Shown here in pieces: positions 1 through 9,294 of a stretch of DNA of 47,500 nt. Below the pieces are notes generated by a model. The model saw only the letters and a program-made list of their open reading frames with translations. It ran no database searches and was not told where the DNA came from. Numbering within the stretch: position 1 is the first letter of the stretch; every line of letters starts with the position of its first letter. The position numbers were made by a program, and so were the translations under genes. Source of the DNA: Symbiodinium natans (lineage: Eukaryota > Sar > Dinophyceae > Suessiales > Symbiodiniaceae); NCBI GenBank assembly GCA_905221605.1, contig CAJNDS010002812.1, positions 1 through 47,500 on the forward strand, read 5' to 3'.

Positions 1-18
1 CCCCCCCCCCCCCCCCCC
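1..18. repeat. Homopolymer C tract at window edge
   Basis: The window opens inside a run of C followed by an A-rich stretch. C-to-A junctions of this kind recur at 28029, 28781 and 46242, so this may be the end of a related repeat cut by the window edge. Its true length cannot be seen. Confidence 0.7.
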
Positions 19-42
19 ACAAAAACCAAGTTTTTATCCGCT

Positions 43-116
43 ATATGGGGGTTTGTAGTTATAAGGGAATCCTACTATTTGGGGGTCTATCTTGGTGGTT
101 CCCTATTTTCGTTAAA
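43..116 (+). repeat. Dispersed repeat family 3, copy a
   Basis: A short dispersed repeat with the blocks GGGGGTTTGTAGTTATAAGG, then TCCTACTATTTGGGGGTCTA, then CCCTATTTTCGT. The same blocks in the same order occur at 10771-10870 and 44464-44557; a rearranged copy is at 15947-15995. No coding potential is apparent. The block CCTACTATTTG is also part of the family 7 ends, so the two families may be related. Unclassified, possibly a MITE or SINE fragment. Confidence 0.6.
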
Positions 117-680
117 TTCCATACGCAAGCATGATCGGCTCCTGGCCCCGCTATGCGCACGTCTGAGGGAAACGGGTCGTCGTACTGTCTTAGCATCCAT
201 TCAATAGCCTCAACGTTTTTGATTCATGTCAAAAGCCCAAAGTGTCTTTCGAAGTCTCCGGGAACAACCCTGAACTCCAAATGCCTGATCCCATTCCCCA
301 TCGCTGTGATGCACGGCCGCTGTGGCATCTTTTCCCAGCAGAGCTGCGAGACGGAACGAGACAGCTTCGATGTCCGACTCATTTTTGGGGCATGTTTTGG
401 TACGTCATTGCCTGCAGCCAACCCCGCACCCATTCACCCTAAAGCCCAACTAAACTACCCTAGACCCAAAATCCACACCCCAAGCAAAATGCAAAAACTC
501 AAAAACCTTTCACCCTCGACCCTAAACCCCTAAACCCCTAAACCCCTAACCACGCAATCCTGAGCCTGAACCTGCAGGGAAGTTCACAGAATCCGAAACC
601 CGACGAAAGCCCTAACGCGCCCCAAGCCCTCAATCCCGAAACCTACTCGAAGTTCGAAGCTCCTCAGCCTTCAGCCCCGG
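117..680. other. Gene-poor island
   Basis: Mostly unique sequence with overlapping short frames on both strands in 153-533, none resembling a known protein. It grades into degenerate CCCCTAAA units at about 522-548 and a CCCTAA-like stretch near 610-650. No gene is supported. Confidence 0.5.
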
Positions 681-724
681 TAGGGTTTAGGGTTTAGGGT
701 TTCGGGTTTAGGGTTTAGGGTTAT
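681..724 (+). repeat. Telomeric tract, TTTAGGG
   Basis: About six heptamers, one with a TTTCGGG variant. First of a run of tracts whose orientation alternates through the first 2.5 kb. Confidence 0.9.
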
Positions 725-1074
725 GGGGTCTCCCGGGTTCCCTGAACTCAGGTCTTGAGGCGTCCTTGAGAAGGGTTTAGCGTTGCGATGGGTTGTGTGC
801 TTGTTTTGTTTATTGCTTCAGTTTACTGTTTCAGGATCGCTGTGGTATCAGAGTTGAGGGCTTAGGATTGTGGCTGACGTCTCGCGGCTTCACGGGAGCG
901 TGACCGTTTGGCGTGGCAGCGAAATTTGTTTTTTGTCCAATGCTGCGGGCTGTGCCCTTATGAGCCACATGGTTAGGACCTCTCGGACGAAGCGCATTAG
1001 GAGTTCGAGAGGCAGGAGAATTTTTGAAGCTGGAGCTGGATCGGTGAGAGAAGAGGTGCTGGAAAAACAACCAC
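725..1074. other. Island without recognisable gene
   Basis: Unique sequence between opposite-orientation telomeric tracts. Frames of about 70-80 codons exist on both strands (831-1079) and overlap each other fully. No recognised domain. Confidence 0.5.
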
Positions 1075-1177
1075 CCTAAACCGAAACCCTAAACCCTAAA
1101 CCCTAAACCCTAAACCCTAAACCCTAAACCCTGAACCCTAAACCCTAAACCCTAAACCCTAAACCCTAAACCCTAAC
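1075..1177 (-). repeat. Telomeric tract, CCCTAAA
   Basis: About 14 heptamers, nearly uniform, with one CCCTGAA. It is followed after only about 11 bases by an inverted TTTAGGG tract, so the pair can fold into a hairpin. Confidence 0.95.
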
Positions 1178-1188
1178 ACCCCCCAAGT

Positions 1189-1239
1189 TTAGGGTTTAGG
1201 GTTTAGGGTTGAGGGTTTAGGGTCTAGGGTTGAGGGTTC
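1189..1239 (+). repeat. Telomeric tract, TTTAGGG with variants
   Basis: About seven heptamers including TTGAGGG and TCTAGGG. It forms the right arm of a telomeric inverted pair with 1075-1177. Confidence 0.9.
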
Positions 1240-1262
1240 AAGGCTCCGCCGCCTGCCTCGTG

Positions 1263-1335
1263 CTACTTGGTGGGTAGCTATAAGTGGGGGTTTTGCGTAA
1301 GGTAGCTCTACATATGACTGTGAACCTCCAAGTAG
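1263..1335. mobile_element. MITE-like family 2, copy a
   Basis: Begins CTACTTGGTGGGT and ends GAACCTCCAAGTAG, giving inverted ends. Related copies at 18156-18295, 34137-34262 and 38031-38183 share the ends (consensus CTACTTGGAGGTTCATGG) and an interior rich in TTATAAGT. This copy is shorter, about 73 bp. It is non-coding, so it would need a transposase from elsewhere. Confidence 0.65.
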
Positions 1336-1386
1336 CCCGGAGTCCTGATTCAAGGGAGGCCAAAGCCTGAGGCCTAAGGGACCCAG

Positions 1387-1500
1387 ACCCTAAACCCTCA
1401 ACCCGAAACCCTAAACCCTGAGATGCCCTTATAAACCCTGAGATGCCCTTATAAACCCTTGTAAACCCTTGTAAACCCTTCTAAACCCCTATAAAGTCTA
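1387..1500 (-). repeat. Degenerate telomeric tract
   Basis: CCCTAAA units decaying to TAAACCCTTG. A 19-base unit is tandemly duplicated at about 1420-1455 (ACCCTGAGATGCCCTTATAA). Confidence 0.75.
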
Positions 1501-1667
1501 TAAACCTTAAAATCCGGCCTACACCCTTATCAACCTTAAATTCGTCCATCCTACACTTCCGAACCCGATGCCAAGGTGATAATGGGACCTTCTGCGACGC
1601 CCGGCCCCCTCTTGCGCCCAGCGCGCTCGCTGCTGAGGAGGCGTGCAGTTGCGGGACCGTGAAAGAA

Positions 1668-1716
1668 TGGGGTTTAGGATTTAGGGTTTAGAGTTTAGGG
1701 TTTAGGGTTTAGGGTT
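1668..1716 (+). repeat. Telomeric tract, TTTAGGG
   Basis: About seven units, two degenerate at the left edge (TTTAGGAT, TTTAGAG). Confidence 0.85.
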
Positions 1717-1790
1717 CAGTTTCGGGTCAAGGCCCCATTTGCCATCGGCATGGTTGAAATGGCGCACCCCATGGCTCATGGACGCACTGG

Positions 1791-1967
1791 CAACCCTAAA
1801 CCCTGAACCCTGAACCGTGAACCCTACATCCTAAACCCTAAACCCCTAAACCCTAAACCCTAAACCCTAAACCCTAAACCCTGAACCCTGAACCCTGAAC
1901 CCTGAACCCTGAACCCTAGACCCTGACTCCTAAACCCTGAGCCCTGAACCCGAACCCTCAACCCTGC
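1791..1967 (-). repeat. Telomeric tract, CCCTAAA passing to CCCTGAA
   Basis: The left part is CCCTAAA. The centre (about 1880-1918) is a uniform run of about six CCCTGAA units. The right part is degenerate. The block of identical variants suggests local expansion of a mutated unit. Confidence 0.9.
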
Positions 1968-2204
1968 ACCCGAAGCAAAACCCCGCTTCACACCGTAGGG
2001 TTTAGGGTGTTTAGGAGTTAACAACGGCCTAGGGTTCAGGGTCCGAAGGTTCAGAAGGGTAGGCAAAAGTTGCTTGGACTGCAGGCATAGTAGTACTCGT
2101 AGTGATCGGAAGAGCTCAGTCCTTCATCGCTTGGATCCTGGACTCAGTCAGTGGATTTGTAGGCATTCAAGGTTCCCGGTCTCGTCGGCGCTTGCAAGGT
2201 TCCC

Positions 2205-2306
2205 TGAACCCTGAACCCTGAACTCTCAACCCTCAACCCTCAACCCTAACCCCAAATACTAAACCCTAAACCCTAAACCCCAAACCCTAAACCCTAAACC
2301 CCAGGA
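2205..2306 (-). repeat. Mixed telomeric tract
   Basis: Successive blocks of CCCTGAA, CCCTCAA, then CCCTAAA/CCCCAAA. The variants are grouped rather than mixed. Confidence 0.85.
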
Positions 2307-2400
2307 AGGGGTCTACCAGGCTTGATCATGATCGGAAGGTGACGAACTCCAGCTTGACCCTCACCTGGGTCCATTCCTCGGATCGACACGGCTTGGTGTT

Positions 2401-2507
2401 TTCGGGTTTAGGGTTCAGGGTTTAGGGTTTAGGGTTTAGGGTTCAGGGTTTAGGGTTTAGGGTTCAGGGTTTAGGGGTTAGGGTTCAGGGTTCAGGGTGT
2501 AGGGGGT
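2401..2507 (+). repeat. Telomeric tract, TTTAGGG/TTCAGGG
   Basis: About 15 heptamers in which TTTAGGG and TTCAGGG alternate irregularly. The tract decays on the right into GTGTAGGGGG. Confidence 0.9.
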
Positions 2508-2601
2508 GCTCAGACCTTGGGGGCTTCTGGAAGAAGCCGACTTCTCATGTGGCCACCCAAGCCTGCCAAAAAGGTGCCCTCCCACATTGTCCCTCTTGCT
2601 T

Positions 2602-2720
2602 TAGGGTTTGGGGTTTGGGGTTTAGGGTTTAGGGTTTAGGGTTTAGGGTTTGTTGGGGGTATCCCTTCGGGGGCAGGCTTGGGGTTCAGGGTTTAGGGTT
2701 CAGGGTTCAGGGTTGAGGGA
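2602..2720 (+). repeat. Two telomeric tracts, TTTAGGG
   Basis: Tracts at 2602-2657 (including TTTGGGG) and 2681-2720 (TTCAGGG-rich), separated by about 25 bases of other sequence. Confidence 0.85.
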
Positions 2721-4085
2721 GGTTTGGGGGGACTCCTATGTCCGCTTCGAGGGTCACGGTTTGGTACAAGTCGGGCTTAGGGTTTGGGGCTTTTGGGGGT
2801 CTCTAAGTGCAGACCAGGCTTCTAACGCGGTAGAATCTGCTTGTAACCCTTCATCAGCATCCACTGAATGTTAATCGCCTTTTCGCGGGATCCTCGTGGT
2901 TTGGCATGTCCCGGAACGTTGGGAGGGTCCCCATCGAGTAGCGCGTCTGTTGGATGAAGCCACTGAGCACGAGAGGGGACACTGAAGGCAACAAGCCCGA
3001 AACAAGTGGGGATAGGGGAGCTTTTTGGTCACCCTATACAGAAGGCCGGTGTGTTCAGAGCCACATCAGACATCCGAAGCTTCGGGCAAGTTCGGGCTTT
3101 TTTCAGGCCTTCGACCCTCAACGCCACACCTCAAGGCCTTCAAGCGGGAATCTTCCGCGCCGTAGCTCCGCGCCCAAGATGCTCGCGAAGGAAACCAGGC
3201 CCCAACACCTGAACACCCTGCATCCCGGATTTTTTGGGGTTCGGAAGTCTACAGGGTCTAGGGGCTTCAGGGCCAGCGCTCAGCCCAAAGGCCCCCCCGG
3301 ACCATTCCCAAAGACGTAATCTTAGGTTCTGAAGCACAACGCCGAGCCGGGAACCCAAAACCAAGCCCATCGCAGTCAGAGCACGCCGAACGCGAATTCG
3401 GGAGAATGTTGCTGCGTTGCAACTTGCCTCCTCTTTCAGAAATTTCGGGACTCCGCTTTCAGACAATTCGGGCCCTGCGCACCACAAAATCCCTCCGTCC
3501 TGTATTCCGTCCCGAACCACCACAGCAGGCCCCCCGAACATTTTCTGAAATGGGTGCTCTCGTCCCTACCTTCCCGCCTCCCCGTGTTGTAGATTCCCAG
3601 CACCAAAGCTCGCACCCACAATGCCCGTCCCGGCCTGCGCATCGTCTCCCGTGCTGCCTGCCAAAGTGTGCGGTGTCCCGCCGCCACACCATCTGACTGT
3701 TGCAACTGGATACTATTTTTTAGACATTTCTGCAACATAGTATCCGATCGCACCCCGCATTGTCCCTGTTGCATGGGGCCCGCTGCCGAAGCTGGCACCG
3801 CACTGTGTTGCCCGTCCCACCCCGTCCCGCCTGGCACAGTGTCCCTCCCACGCTGTTGGGACTCAACCCCAACAAATTTCTATACACCCTAAACCCTAAG
3901 CTTTTGAAGTTTTCGTGCGAATTCGGGGAGTTTGCGGCATGCTCAGACCCCCACACCGTGCGCCCCTAATATTAACCCCCCCCAGGCCTGAACATTTACG
4001 TATACTAAATACTCCCTCAGAGTTATAGTTTCGTATATGGGGGGGTATTGAATTTCAGGGGGTAGGGGGGGTTTGATATTAGGGG
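2721..4085. other. Longest gene-poor island of the left half
   Basis: About 1.35 kb of relatively GC-rich sequence almost free of telomeric units (a short CCCTAAA run near 3888). Between 2954 and 3969 many frames of 66-133 codons are open at once on both strands, as expected from high GC and few stops rather than from one gene. A Pro/Arg-rich plus frame (3406-3696) and two minus frames (3140-3541, 3436-3837) overlap heavily. I recognise no domain in any of them. A decayed or intron-containing gene is possible but unsupported. Confidence 0.45.
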
Positions 4086-4101
4086 AGGGGATTATCTAAT
4101 C

Positions 4102-4150
4102 TTAAACCCCTAAACCCTAAACCCTAAACCCTGAACCCTGAACCCTAAAA
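4102..4150 (-). repeat. Telomeric tract, CCCTAAA
   Basis: About six units ending in CCCTGAA variants. Confidence 0.85.
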
Positions 4151-4256
4151 ACCGACTCCCGGCGCGTCTCAGCTTCCGAACTTGTCCGGTGGTGAGCCAT
4201 TGACGGGCTACCGCGTACTGGCCTCCTTGGAAGGACGGATCTTCAGGGAGCTTGTT

Positions 4257-4345
4257 GGGTTTAGGGTTTAGGGTTTAGGGTTTAGGGTCTAGGGTTTAGG
4301 GTTTAGGGTTTAGGGTTTAGGGTTCAGGGTTTAGGGTTTAGGGTC
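4257..4345 (+). repeat. Telomeric tract, TTTAGGG
   Basis: About 12 units with single TCTAGGG and TTCAGGG variants. It is followed to about 4510 by a degenerate G/T-rich region (for example GGGTTTATTGGGGTTTATCG) that may be decayed telomeric DNA. Confidence 0.9.
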
Positions 4346-4524
4346 GTTACTTCGGGTGTTTTAGGAGGTTGGGTTTAGGGTTACTAGGGTTGCTGGGGGT
4401 GTGTTGGGGCTTATGAGAGTTTAGTGGGGCTTACAGGGGGGCTGATTTTGGGGGGTTTATGAGGGTTTATTGGGGTTTATCGGGCTTGCTAGGGTTCATT
4501 TGGGGCTGATTGGGTTTATTGGAT

Positions 4525-4543
4525 GCCCCCCCCCCCCCCCCCC
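4525..4543. repeat. Homopolymer C tract
   Basis: A run of about 19 C between degenerate G-rich sequences. One of several long C/G homopolymers in this window. The exact length is liable to sequencing error. Confidence 0.7.
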
Positions 4544-4937
4544 TCTCGGGGTTTTCGGGGTTTTCAAGGGGCTGAACTCGAAGGGCATTGAGTAGCTCCT
4601 AATTGGATTCGCCTGCATTTTTATAAGCCGAAATGGCGACGCTGTGCAGGAGCAGCTTACGCAGAGCTGGCAATGACGCCAGTGCCTGGGTTTCCCTGTC
4701 AGGGCCTTCGGGCCTTCGGCTTCAGGTTGTCGAAGCCCCCTAAGCCCCAAACCGTGAGCCCTAGATCCTGAATTCTTTCAGCCCCGCCGTTTGGCTTACC
4801 ATTGCCCATGAAGACCGTATAGTATATGCCATGTGGGAGGGTAGTTCTTAAAGGGGTTCTTCACGAAAAGGTATCTGGTTACCTCTAGCTATGCTGGGGC
4901 CGTGCACGCCGTGATCTTAAATCTCAAACTTGACCAC
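4544..4937. other. Island without recognisable gene
   Basis: Unique sequence. A minus frame of 84 codons (4496-4750) runs through the C tract and has no recognisable domain. Nothing else is supported. Confidence 0.45.
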
Positions 4938-4990
4938 GTAGGGTTTAGGGTTTAGGGTTTAGGGTTTAGGGTTTAGAGTTTAGGGTTTAG
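4938..4990 (+). repeat. Telomeric tract, TTTAGGG
   Basis: About seven units with one TTTAGAG. Confidence 0.9.
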
Positions 4991-5269
4991 GAGCTTCCTC
5001 CAAGAGACCAAGCGTAGCCTCGAAGAGGCAGAGGCCCTTCCTCTCAACACGTGCGCAAAAGTCCCAAGCTCAAGCCCGAAACCCAAAACCCAGCGGAACA
5101 CGAAAGCAGGGCTCGGATGGGCGGTTTGGGTTTAAGCATCGATATGTGGCATGACGAACGAGTCGGGGTCAGGCACCTGCCTAGCCTTCCACAAAGCCAA
5201 AACAGACGCTCACGTCGAAAGCTGGGCTTTTTCTGCTTCTGCCCTAAACCCCAAAAACCCCACTGTTCC

Positions 5270-5405
5270 CACTAAACCCTAAACCCTAAACCCTAAACCC
5301 TAAACCCTAAACCCTAAACCCTAAACCCTAAACCCTAAACCCTAAACCCTAAACCCTAAACCCGAAACCCTAAACCCTAAACCCCAAACCCTAAGCCCTA
5401 AGCCC
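5270..5405 (-). repeat. Long telomeric tract, CCCTAAA
   Basis: About 18 heptamers, almost perfect in the centre, with CCCGAAA and CCCCAAA variants only at the right end. Near-perfection suggests recent expansion or seeding. Confidence 0.95.
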
Positions 5406-5535
5406 CAGACCCCCCCTTTGGCACAGAATCCCCTGGGCACAGAATTCTCTGGGTTGAACGGGCCCCTTTCAAAGGTCCGGCGCGGCGAGCTCCATCGCTC
5501 TCACAAGCCTTCGTGGCCTGGAGCCCACTGGGGCA

Positions 5536-5633
5536 CTTAATAGTTAGAATAGGGTTTTGCTGGGGGTTATGATAGTATACTTTGAAACGGACCATAAGGG
5601 AAGACTGTTCCTACTTGTTCCGACCCCTATATA
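5536..5633 (+). repeat. Dispersed repeat family 5, copy a
   Basis: Starts TTAATAGTTAGAATAGGG and ends TTCCGACCCCTAT. Copies with the same start, a middle GGTTATxxTAGTATA and the same end are at 36015-36110 (same strand) and 8729-8816 (opposite strand). About 90-98 bp, no clear inverted ends, no open frame. Unclassified, possibly SINE- or MITE-derived. Confidence 0.65.
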
Positions 5634-6089
5634 GAGGCTTTTGGGGTTCTTAGTCCGTCCGCTCCCGCTGACTTCTGCGCGAAGCGAGGATGAACTTTGG
5701 AGCCCTAAGAAGTTTTTTCAGCAACCGTCATAGTTGTAAGTACCTTTAAGGATTGTGTTTTCGTTTTTCTGCGTGTTTCCTTAAGCAAATCCCGGCAAAC
5801 CCCGCAGTGAATCTTGAGACGGAGAATGCTGTATCCAGGCATCTTGGGGGGGGCCGAAGGAAAGAAAAGAAAGTAAGGCACCAGGAAGCGAAGACATTCA
5901 AAGACCCCATGCGGTTTAGCGTTCAGGGTTTAGGGTTTTTCACTGGCGCGCACAGTCCGAGGCGAGAGCGTCCCGTAGCCAAGGGCTGTCGCTCGCGCGG
6001 TCAGGGTCTGTCGTTCGTGATCTGAAAGTTTGTCGCTCACCTAGGCCAGAGCGCCCCGAGCACGCTGAAACGATATACATGCTAGCATT
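5634..6089. other. Island without recognisable gene
   Basis: Mostly unique sequence. The 90-codon plus frame at 5753-6025 contains a telomeric unit near 5930 and resembles no protein I know. A local direct repeat of CTGTCGCTCGCGCGGTC type lies around 5985-6035. Confidence 0.4.
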
Positions 6090-6226
6090 CTATATCTATA
6101 TCTATATCTATATCTATATCTATATCCATATCTATATCTATATCTATTCTGTATCTATATCTATATCTACATCTATATCTATATCTATATCTATATCTAT
6201 ACCTATACCTATATCTATATATCTAC
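6090..6226. repeat. TATATC hexamer microsatellite
   Basis: About 22 copies of a six-base TATATC-type unit with a few substitutions (TATACC, TACATC). Hexamer periodicity is clear throughout. Confidence 0.95.
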
Positions 6227-6311
6227 ATGTGTCATTATAAGTATATACACGAGTTAGTTCCCGTACTCTGAACGTAGGCGCTCCACAGTCAAGCAGTCCT
6301 GGTCCATCCAC

Positions 6312-6477
6312 TCCCCTCTAACAGTCCTTAATAGGGATTATAGTACCCTAAACCCCAAACCCTAAACCCCAAACCCTAAACCTTAAACCCTAAACCCCAA
6401 ACCCTAAATACCCCCCTATTTTAATCCTTGTTAAGGACTGTTAGCAAAAAGGGGGGAACATCCCAAGAAATACTTCA
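6312..6477. mobile_element. MITE family 1, copy a, split by telomeric tract
   Basis: The left half reads CTAACAGTCCTTAATAGGG and the right half TTAAGGACTGTTAGC...GGGGGGAACATCCCAAG, an inverted pair matching the intact family 1 copies. At the position of the loop, about 64 bases of CCCTAAA/CCCCAAA (6345-6408) are present. The sequence TACCC occurs at both junctions. The extreme left end is degraded. Confidence 0.7.
6345..6408 (-). repeat. Telomeric tract inside family 1 repeat
   Basis: About nine CCCTAAA/CCCCAAA/CCTTAAA units lying in the loop of the inverted-repeat element 6312-6477. The element's own TACCC loop sequence offers microhomology to the telomeric unit. Confidence 0.85.
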
Positions 6478-6784
6478 TGCCGCTGGAGCAGTCCTGCAAG
6501 AGTCCCTGCCCCTGAGGCGACGCGGCCTACGAGTTCAAGGCGCCAGGGCTTCGAACGGTAAAGAGGCTCAGGGTTTAGGCCTTTAGGGTCTAGGGTTTAG
6601 GGTTTAGGATGAGCTAGGAAAGTTGAACAAGCATCAGTCCTCTCACCCCGAAGTCCTAAACCCTACAAACCTTAGCCCGAAGCTTTTCATCGGAGGGCGT
6701 TCTTGTGCGCTTTGGGTGTCGGTTTGGGAAGGCTTCAACCCGGCACGAATTAGATCGGCGCGAAGGTGGCGAGACATGTAGGGC
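6478..6784. other. Island with short telomeric remnants
   Basis: Unique sequence with a short TTTAGGG run (about 6570-6607) and a single CCCTAAACCC near 6655. No gene seen. Confidence 0.5.
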
Positions 6785-6883
6785 CAGGGTTCAGGGTTTA
6801 GGATTTAGGGTTTAGGGTTTAGGGTTTAGGGTTCAGGGTTTAGGGTTTAGGGTTTAAGGTTTAGGGTTTAGGGTTTAGGGTTT
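6785..6883 (+). repeat. Telomeric tract, TTTAGGG
   Basis: About 14 units with scattered TTCAGGG, TTTAGGAT and TTTAAGG variants. Confidence 0.9.
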
Positions 6884-7184
6884 GACCCTCGGAAGCATTC
6901 CCTCGCCCCCCCCCCCCCTCCCCTGCCACAACGTTAAATCAAAAACTCACCTGATGCAAGGTTCAGTCTCTCGGAAAAAGTAAAATCACATGAAGAGTAG
7001 AGGTATTTGAAGATCACCGGAGCTCCCGCTTATGCTACGCCGCCCAAGTCGAATCACAAAGTCGGACTAGCGTCAAGCTCAACAAGGTCTTCTTCCCCGT
7101 ACATCAGATATGTATGTATGTATCTTCTGCATGTATATATATATAGAAATGTGCATATGCGCTTTTTAACTTTAGACCCTATGC
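6884..7184. other. Island with C tract and AT-rich segment
   Basis: A C-rich run (about 6905-6924) and an ATGTATGT/TATATA segment (about 7106-7145). A 60-codon plus frame here is low complexity; no gene is supported. Confidence 0.45.
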
Positions 7185-7409
7185 CCTAAACCCCAAATTC
7201 TCTTAGGAACCAAGCCCCAAGCCCGAAGCCCTAAACCCAAAGCCCTGAACCCAAAGCCCCAAACCCTAAACCCTAAACCCCAACCCCTAAACCCTAAACC
7301 CTAAACCCTAAACCCTAAACCCCAAACCCTAAACCCTAAACCCTAAACCCTAAACCCTAAACCCTAAACCCTGAACCCTGAACCCTGAACCCTAAAACCC
7401 AAACCCTAA
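7185..7409 (-). repeat. Long telomeric tract, CCCTAAA
   Basis: Degenerate on the left, near-perfect CCCTAAA in the centre (about 7260-7370), CCCTGAA at the right end: over 25 units. Confidence 0.95.
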
Positions 7410-7502
7410 AAGGCATTCGAGTGCCTCTGCTGTGCAGGTTCAGGGCATTAGCACGGCCGGCGATGGCGATCTCAGTCTTGCTCTCAGCCGCGGCTTTGTT
7501 TT

Positions 7503-7722
7503 AAGGTTTAGGAGTTTAGGAGTTTAGGAGTTTAGGAGGTTAGGAGGTTAGGAGGTTAGGAGTTTAGGAGTTTAGGAGTTTAGGAGTTTAGGAGTTTTGG
7601 AGGTTAGGAGGTTAGGAGTTTAGGAGGTTAGGAGTTTAGGAGGTTAGGAGTTTAGGAGGTTAGGAGTTTAGGAGTTTAGGAGGGTAGGAGTTTAGGAGTT
7701 TAGGAGTTTAGGAGTTCAGGAT
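7503..7722 (+). repeat. Telomere-like octamer array, TTTAGGAG
   Basis: About 27 octamers, mostly TTTAGGAG with interspersed GTTAGGAG. The period is eight rather than seven, so a one-base-longer telomere-like unit has been expanded as its own array. The two octamer types are grouped in short runs, as expected from slippage or unequal exchange. Confidence 0.95.
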
Positions 7723-8057
7723 TGAGGGCTTCGCGCTCGGGTGCTGTGGGTCGGAAGTCTCCTGTCATCCAGCCCTCCACCCTAAACCCTACCTCAACCC
7801 CTCCAGATGCGTTGGCGAACTTCTCAGTGTACCGCATACCAAGAAAAGGCAGGACTATCCCATTTGATGGTTGCCCTTTTTTGGTGCCCTAGACAACAAA
7901 GACTCTAAAGACTGCCTCATGGTAGCTATCCTAACAGGGCCATACTGCTGAGCAACCCCAAAGTTAGGCAAGCCCTCCCTGGTGGCCGAAAGTCAAAGTG
8001 GTCTTCGACATCTTCAGCTACCCCCTAAATTCCTAAGCCTGACTTATGCCTGAGGTG
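7723..8057. other. Island without recognisable gene
   Basis: About 330 bases of unique sequence with one short CCCTAAACCCTA near 7780. No notable open frame or RNA gene seen. Confidence 0.5.
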
Positions 8058-8140
8058 AGTAGGGTTTAGGGTTTAGGGTTTAGGGTTTAGGGTTTAGGGT
8101 TTAGGGTTTAGGGTTTAGGGTTTAGGGTTTAGGGTTTAGC
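8058..8140 (+). repeat. Telomeric tract, perfect TTTAGGG
   Basis: Eleven or more uninterrupted heptamers, ending at an inverted CCCTAAAC that could form a small hairpin. Confidence 0.95.
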
Positions 8141-8285
8141 CCTAAACTTAAATGGCTTCAGGCGATGCCCTTGCAGTGCGGACAGGGCCGGTTCGGCCGG
8201 ATGTGCCCCAAGCCCCGCAGGCGGCGATTGGTTTCGAGCTTGAGAGTTGAGGGCATTGGCATTGCCTGGGCTTCGGGTATCTGGA

Positions 8286-8405
8286 ACCTACAGCCGATAC
8301 CCACCCCAAACCCAAGCCCTAAGCCCGAAGCCCGAAGCCCTAAGCCCTAAGCCCTAAGCCCTAAGCCCTAAGCCCTAAACCCTAAACCCTAAACCCTAAA
8401 CCTAA
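8286..8405 (-). repeat. Telomeric tract, CCCTAAG then CCCTAAA
   Basis: A block of CCCGAAG/CCCTAAG units (about 8317-8377) changes abruptly to CCCTAAA. Confidence 0.9.
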
Positions 8406-8728
8406 AGGCCCTAAGGCCGAGCCTGGTGCGGGCAGCCCGCGGGGGTGGGGGGGGGGGGGGGTTTGTGCGCATCTTTGCACCAAGGACCTCCAGACTCAAT
8501 CCTTAAGCCTAACAGGTTACACAATGGTGAACACGAGTTGACTGTATACATACATTACACCAGCATACACATGAACAAATACATCAAATTGAGGTGGTGT
8601 AGACCTATTAGGGAAGCACCCGGCTAAGGAAACCAGGCTTGCGCTGGGGCGGCGAAAGCTTTTCTAAACAAGCAGGCCGCAATCCCACACAAAAGCCTTG
8701 CTTCACAAGTGATGAAGAGCTTTTACTC
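8406..8728. other. Island with G tract
   Basis: Includes a G run at about 8447-8461 and an AT-richer stretch. The 60-codon plus frame at 8445-8627 runs through the G tract and is unlikely to be real. Confidence 0.45.
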
Positions 8729-8816
8729 TAGGGGTCGGAAGAATTCCAAATGATAGTATTCCCATTATAACTATACCACAATAACCTCCCAAAACCCTAT
8801 TCTAACTATTCAGGCT
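8729..8816 (-). repeat. Dispersed repeat family 5, copy c
   Basis: Inverted copy of the repeat at 5536 and 36015. Read on the minus strand it has GAATAGTTAGAATAGGG, then GGTTATTGTGGTATA, then TTCCGACCCCTA. Confidence 0.65.
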
Positions 8817-9294
8817 CCTATATTACACCAGGCCCTTTGGTGGGCAGAGCCTTCCGGTCATACACAACATCTTCGACTCAAATTGGTGAAGGGCGCGCAG
8901 ATGCGGCCCAGTCACGCGCAAACCCCCAAGGCCCCGGTCGCGGAAACGGAAGCTAACGAAAAATCCCAACCTGGACTGCAAACCTGCTTTGATGCTCAGG
9001 ATGCCTAAACCCTAAAAACTAAACCCCGAACCCAAACCCCAAACTATTTAGGGTTTAGGGTTTAGGGTTTTTCGCCGTTTTTACACACCTCGACCTCTCA
9101 AGGCCTTCAGCCCTCCAACGAGGACCTCCAAAAACTCTTGGACTTGCTTTCGTTTCACTAGCCTTCGCTTTCAGAGCCCTTACAAAGAGTCATTATGGTT
9201 GTCCTTCTTGTTTTGAGGGTGTTTTTGATTTTGGACTTTGCTGTGGGTTCCTCAAGGCAAATCCGAGTTGAGGGTTCTGGTGGAGGGCCCCAAA
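8817..9294. other. Island with a small inverted telomeric pair
   Basis: Unique sequence apart from CCCTAAA-like units (about 9004-9040) facing TTTAGGG units (9049-9070), which form a potential hairpin. No gene seen. Confidence 0.5.

Noticed and set aside
681-724. A true chromosome end inside the window
   Set aside because: Tracts are short, in both orientations and flanked by unique DNA on both sides; none is terminal.
3140-3837. Two 133-codon minus-strand frames as a gene
   Set aside because: They overlap each other in different frames and overlap plus frames of similar length; composition follows GC content and no domain is recognisable.
5968-5995. Spliced-leader relict suggested by CCCGTAGCCAAGG
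   Set aside because: Only the first bases resemble the dinoflagellate leader; the ATTTTGGCTCAAG part is missing. CCGTAGCC near 10013 fails the same way.
7503-7722. CRISPR-like array
   Set aside because: The units are contiguous octamers without spacers; no other regularly spaced repeat-spacer pattern exists in the window.
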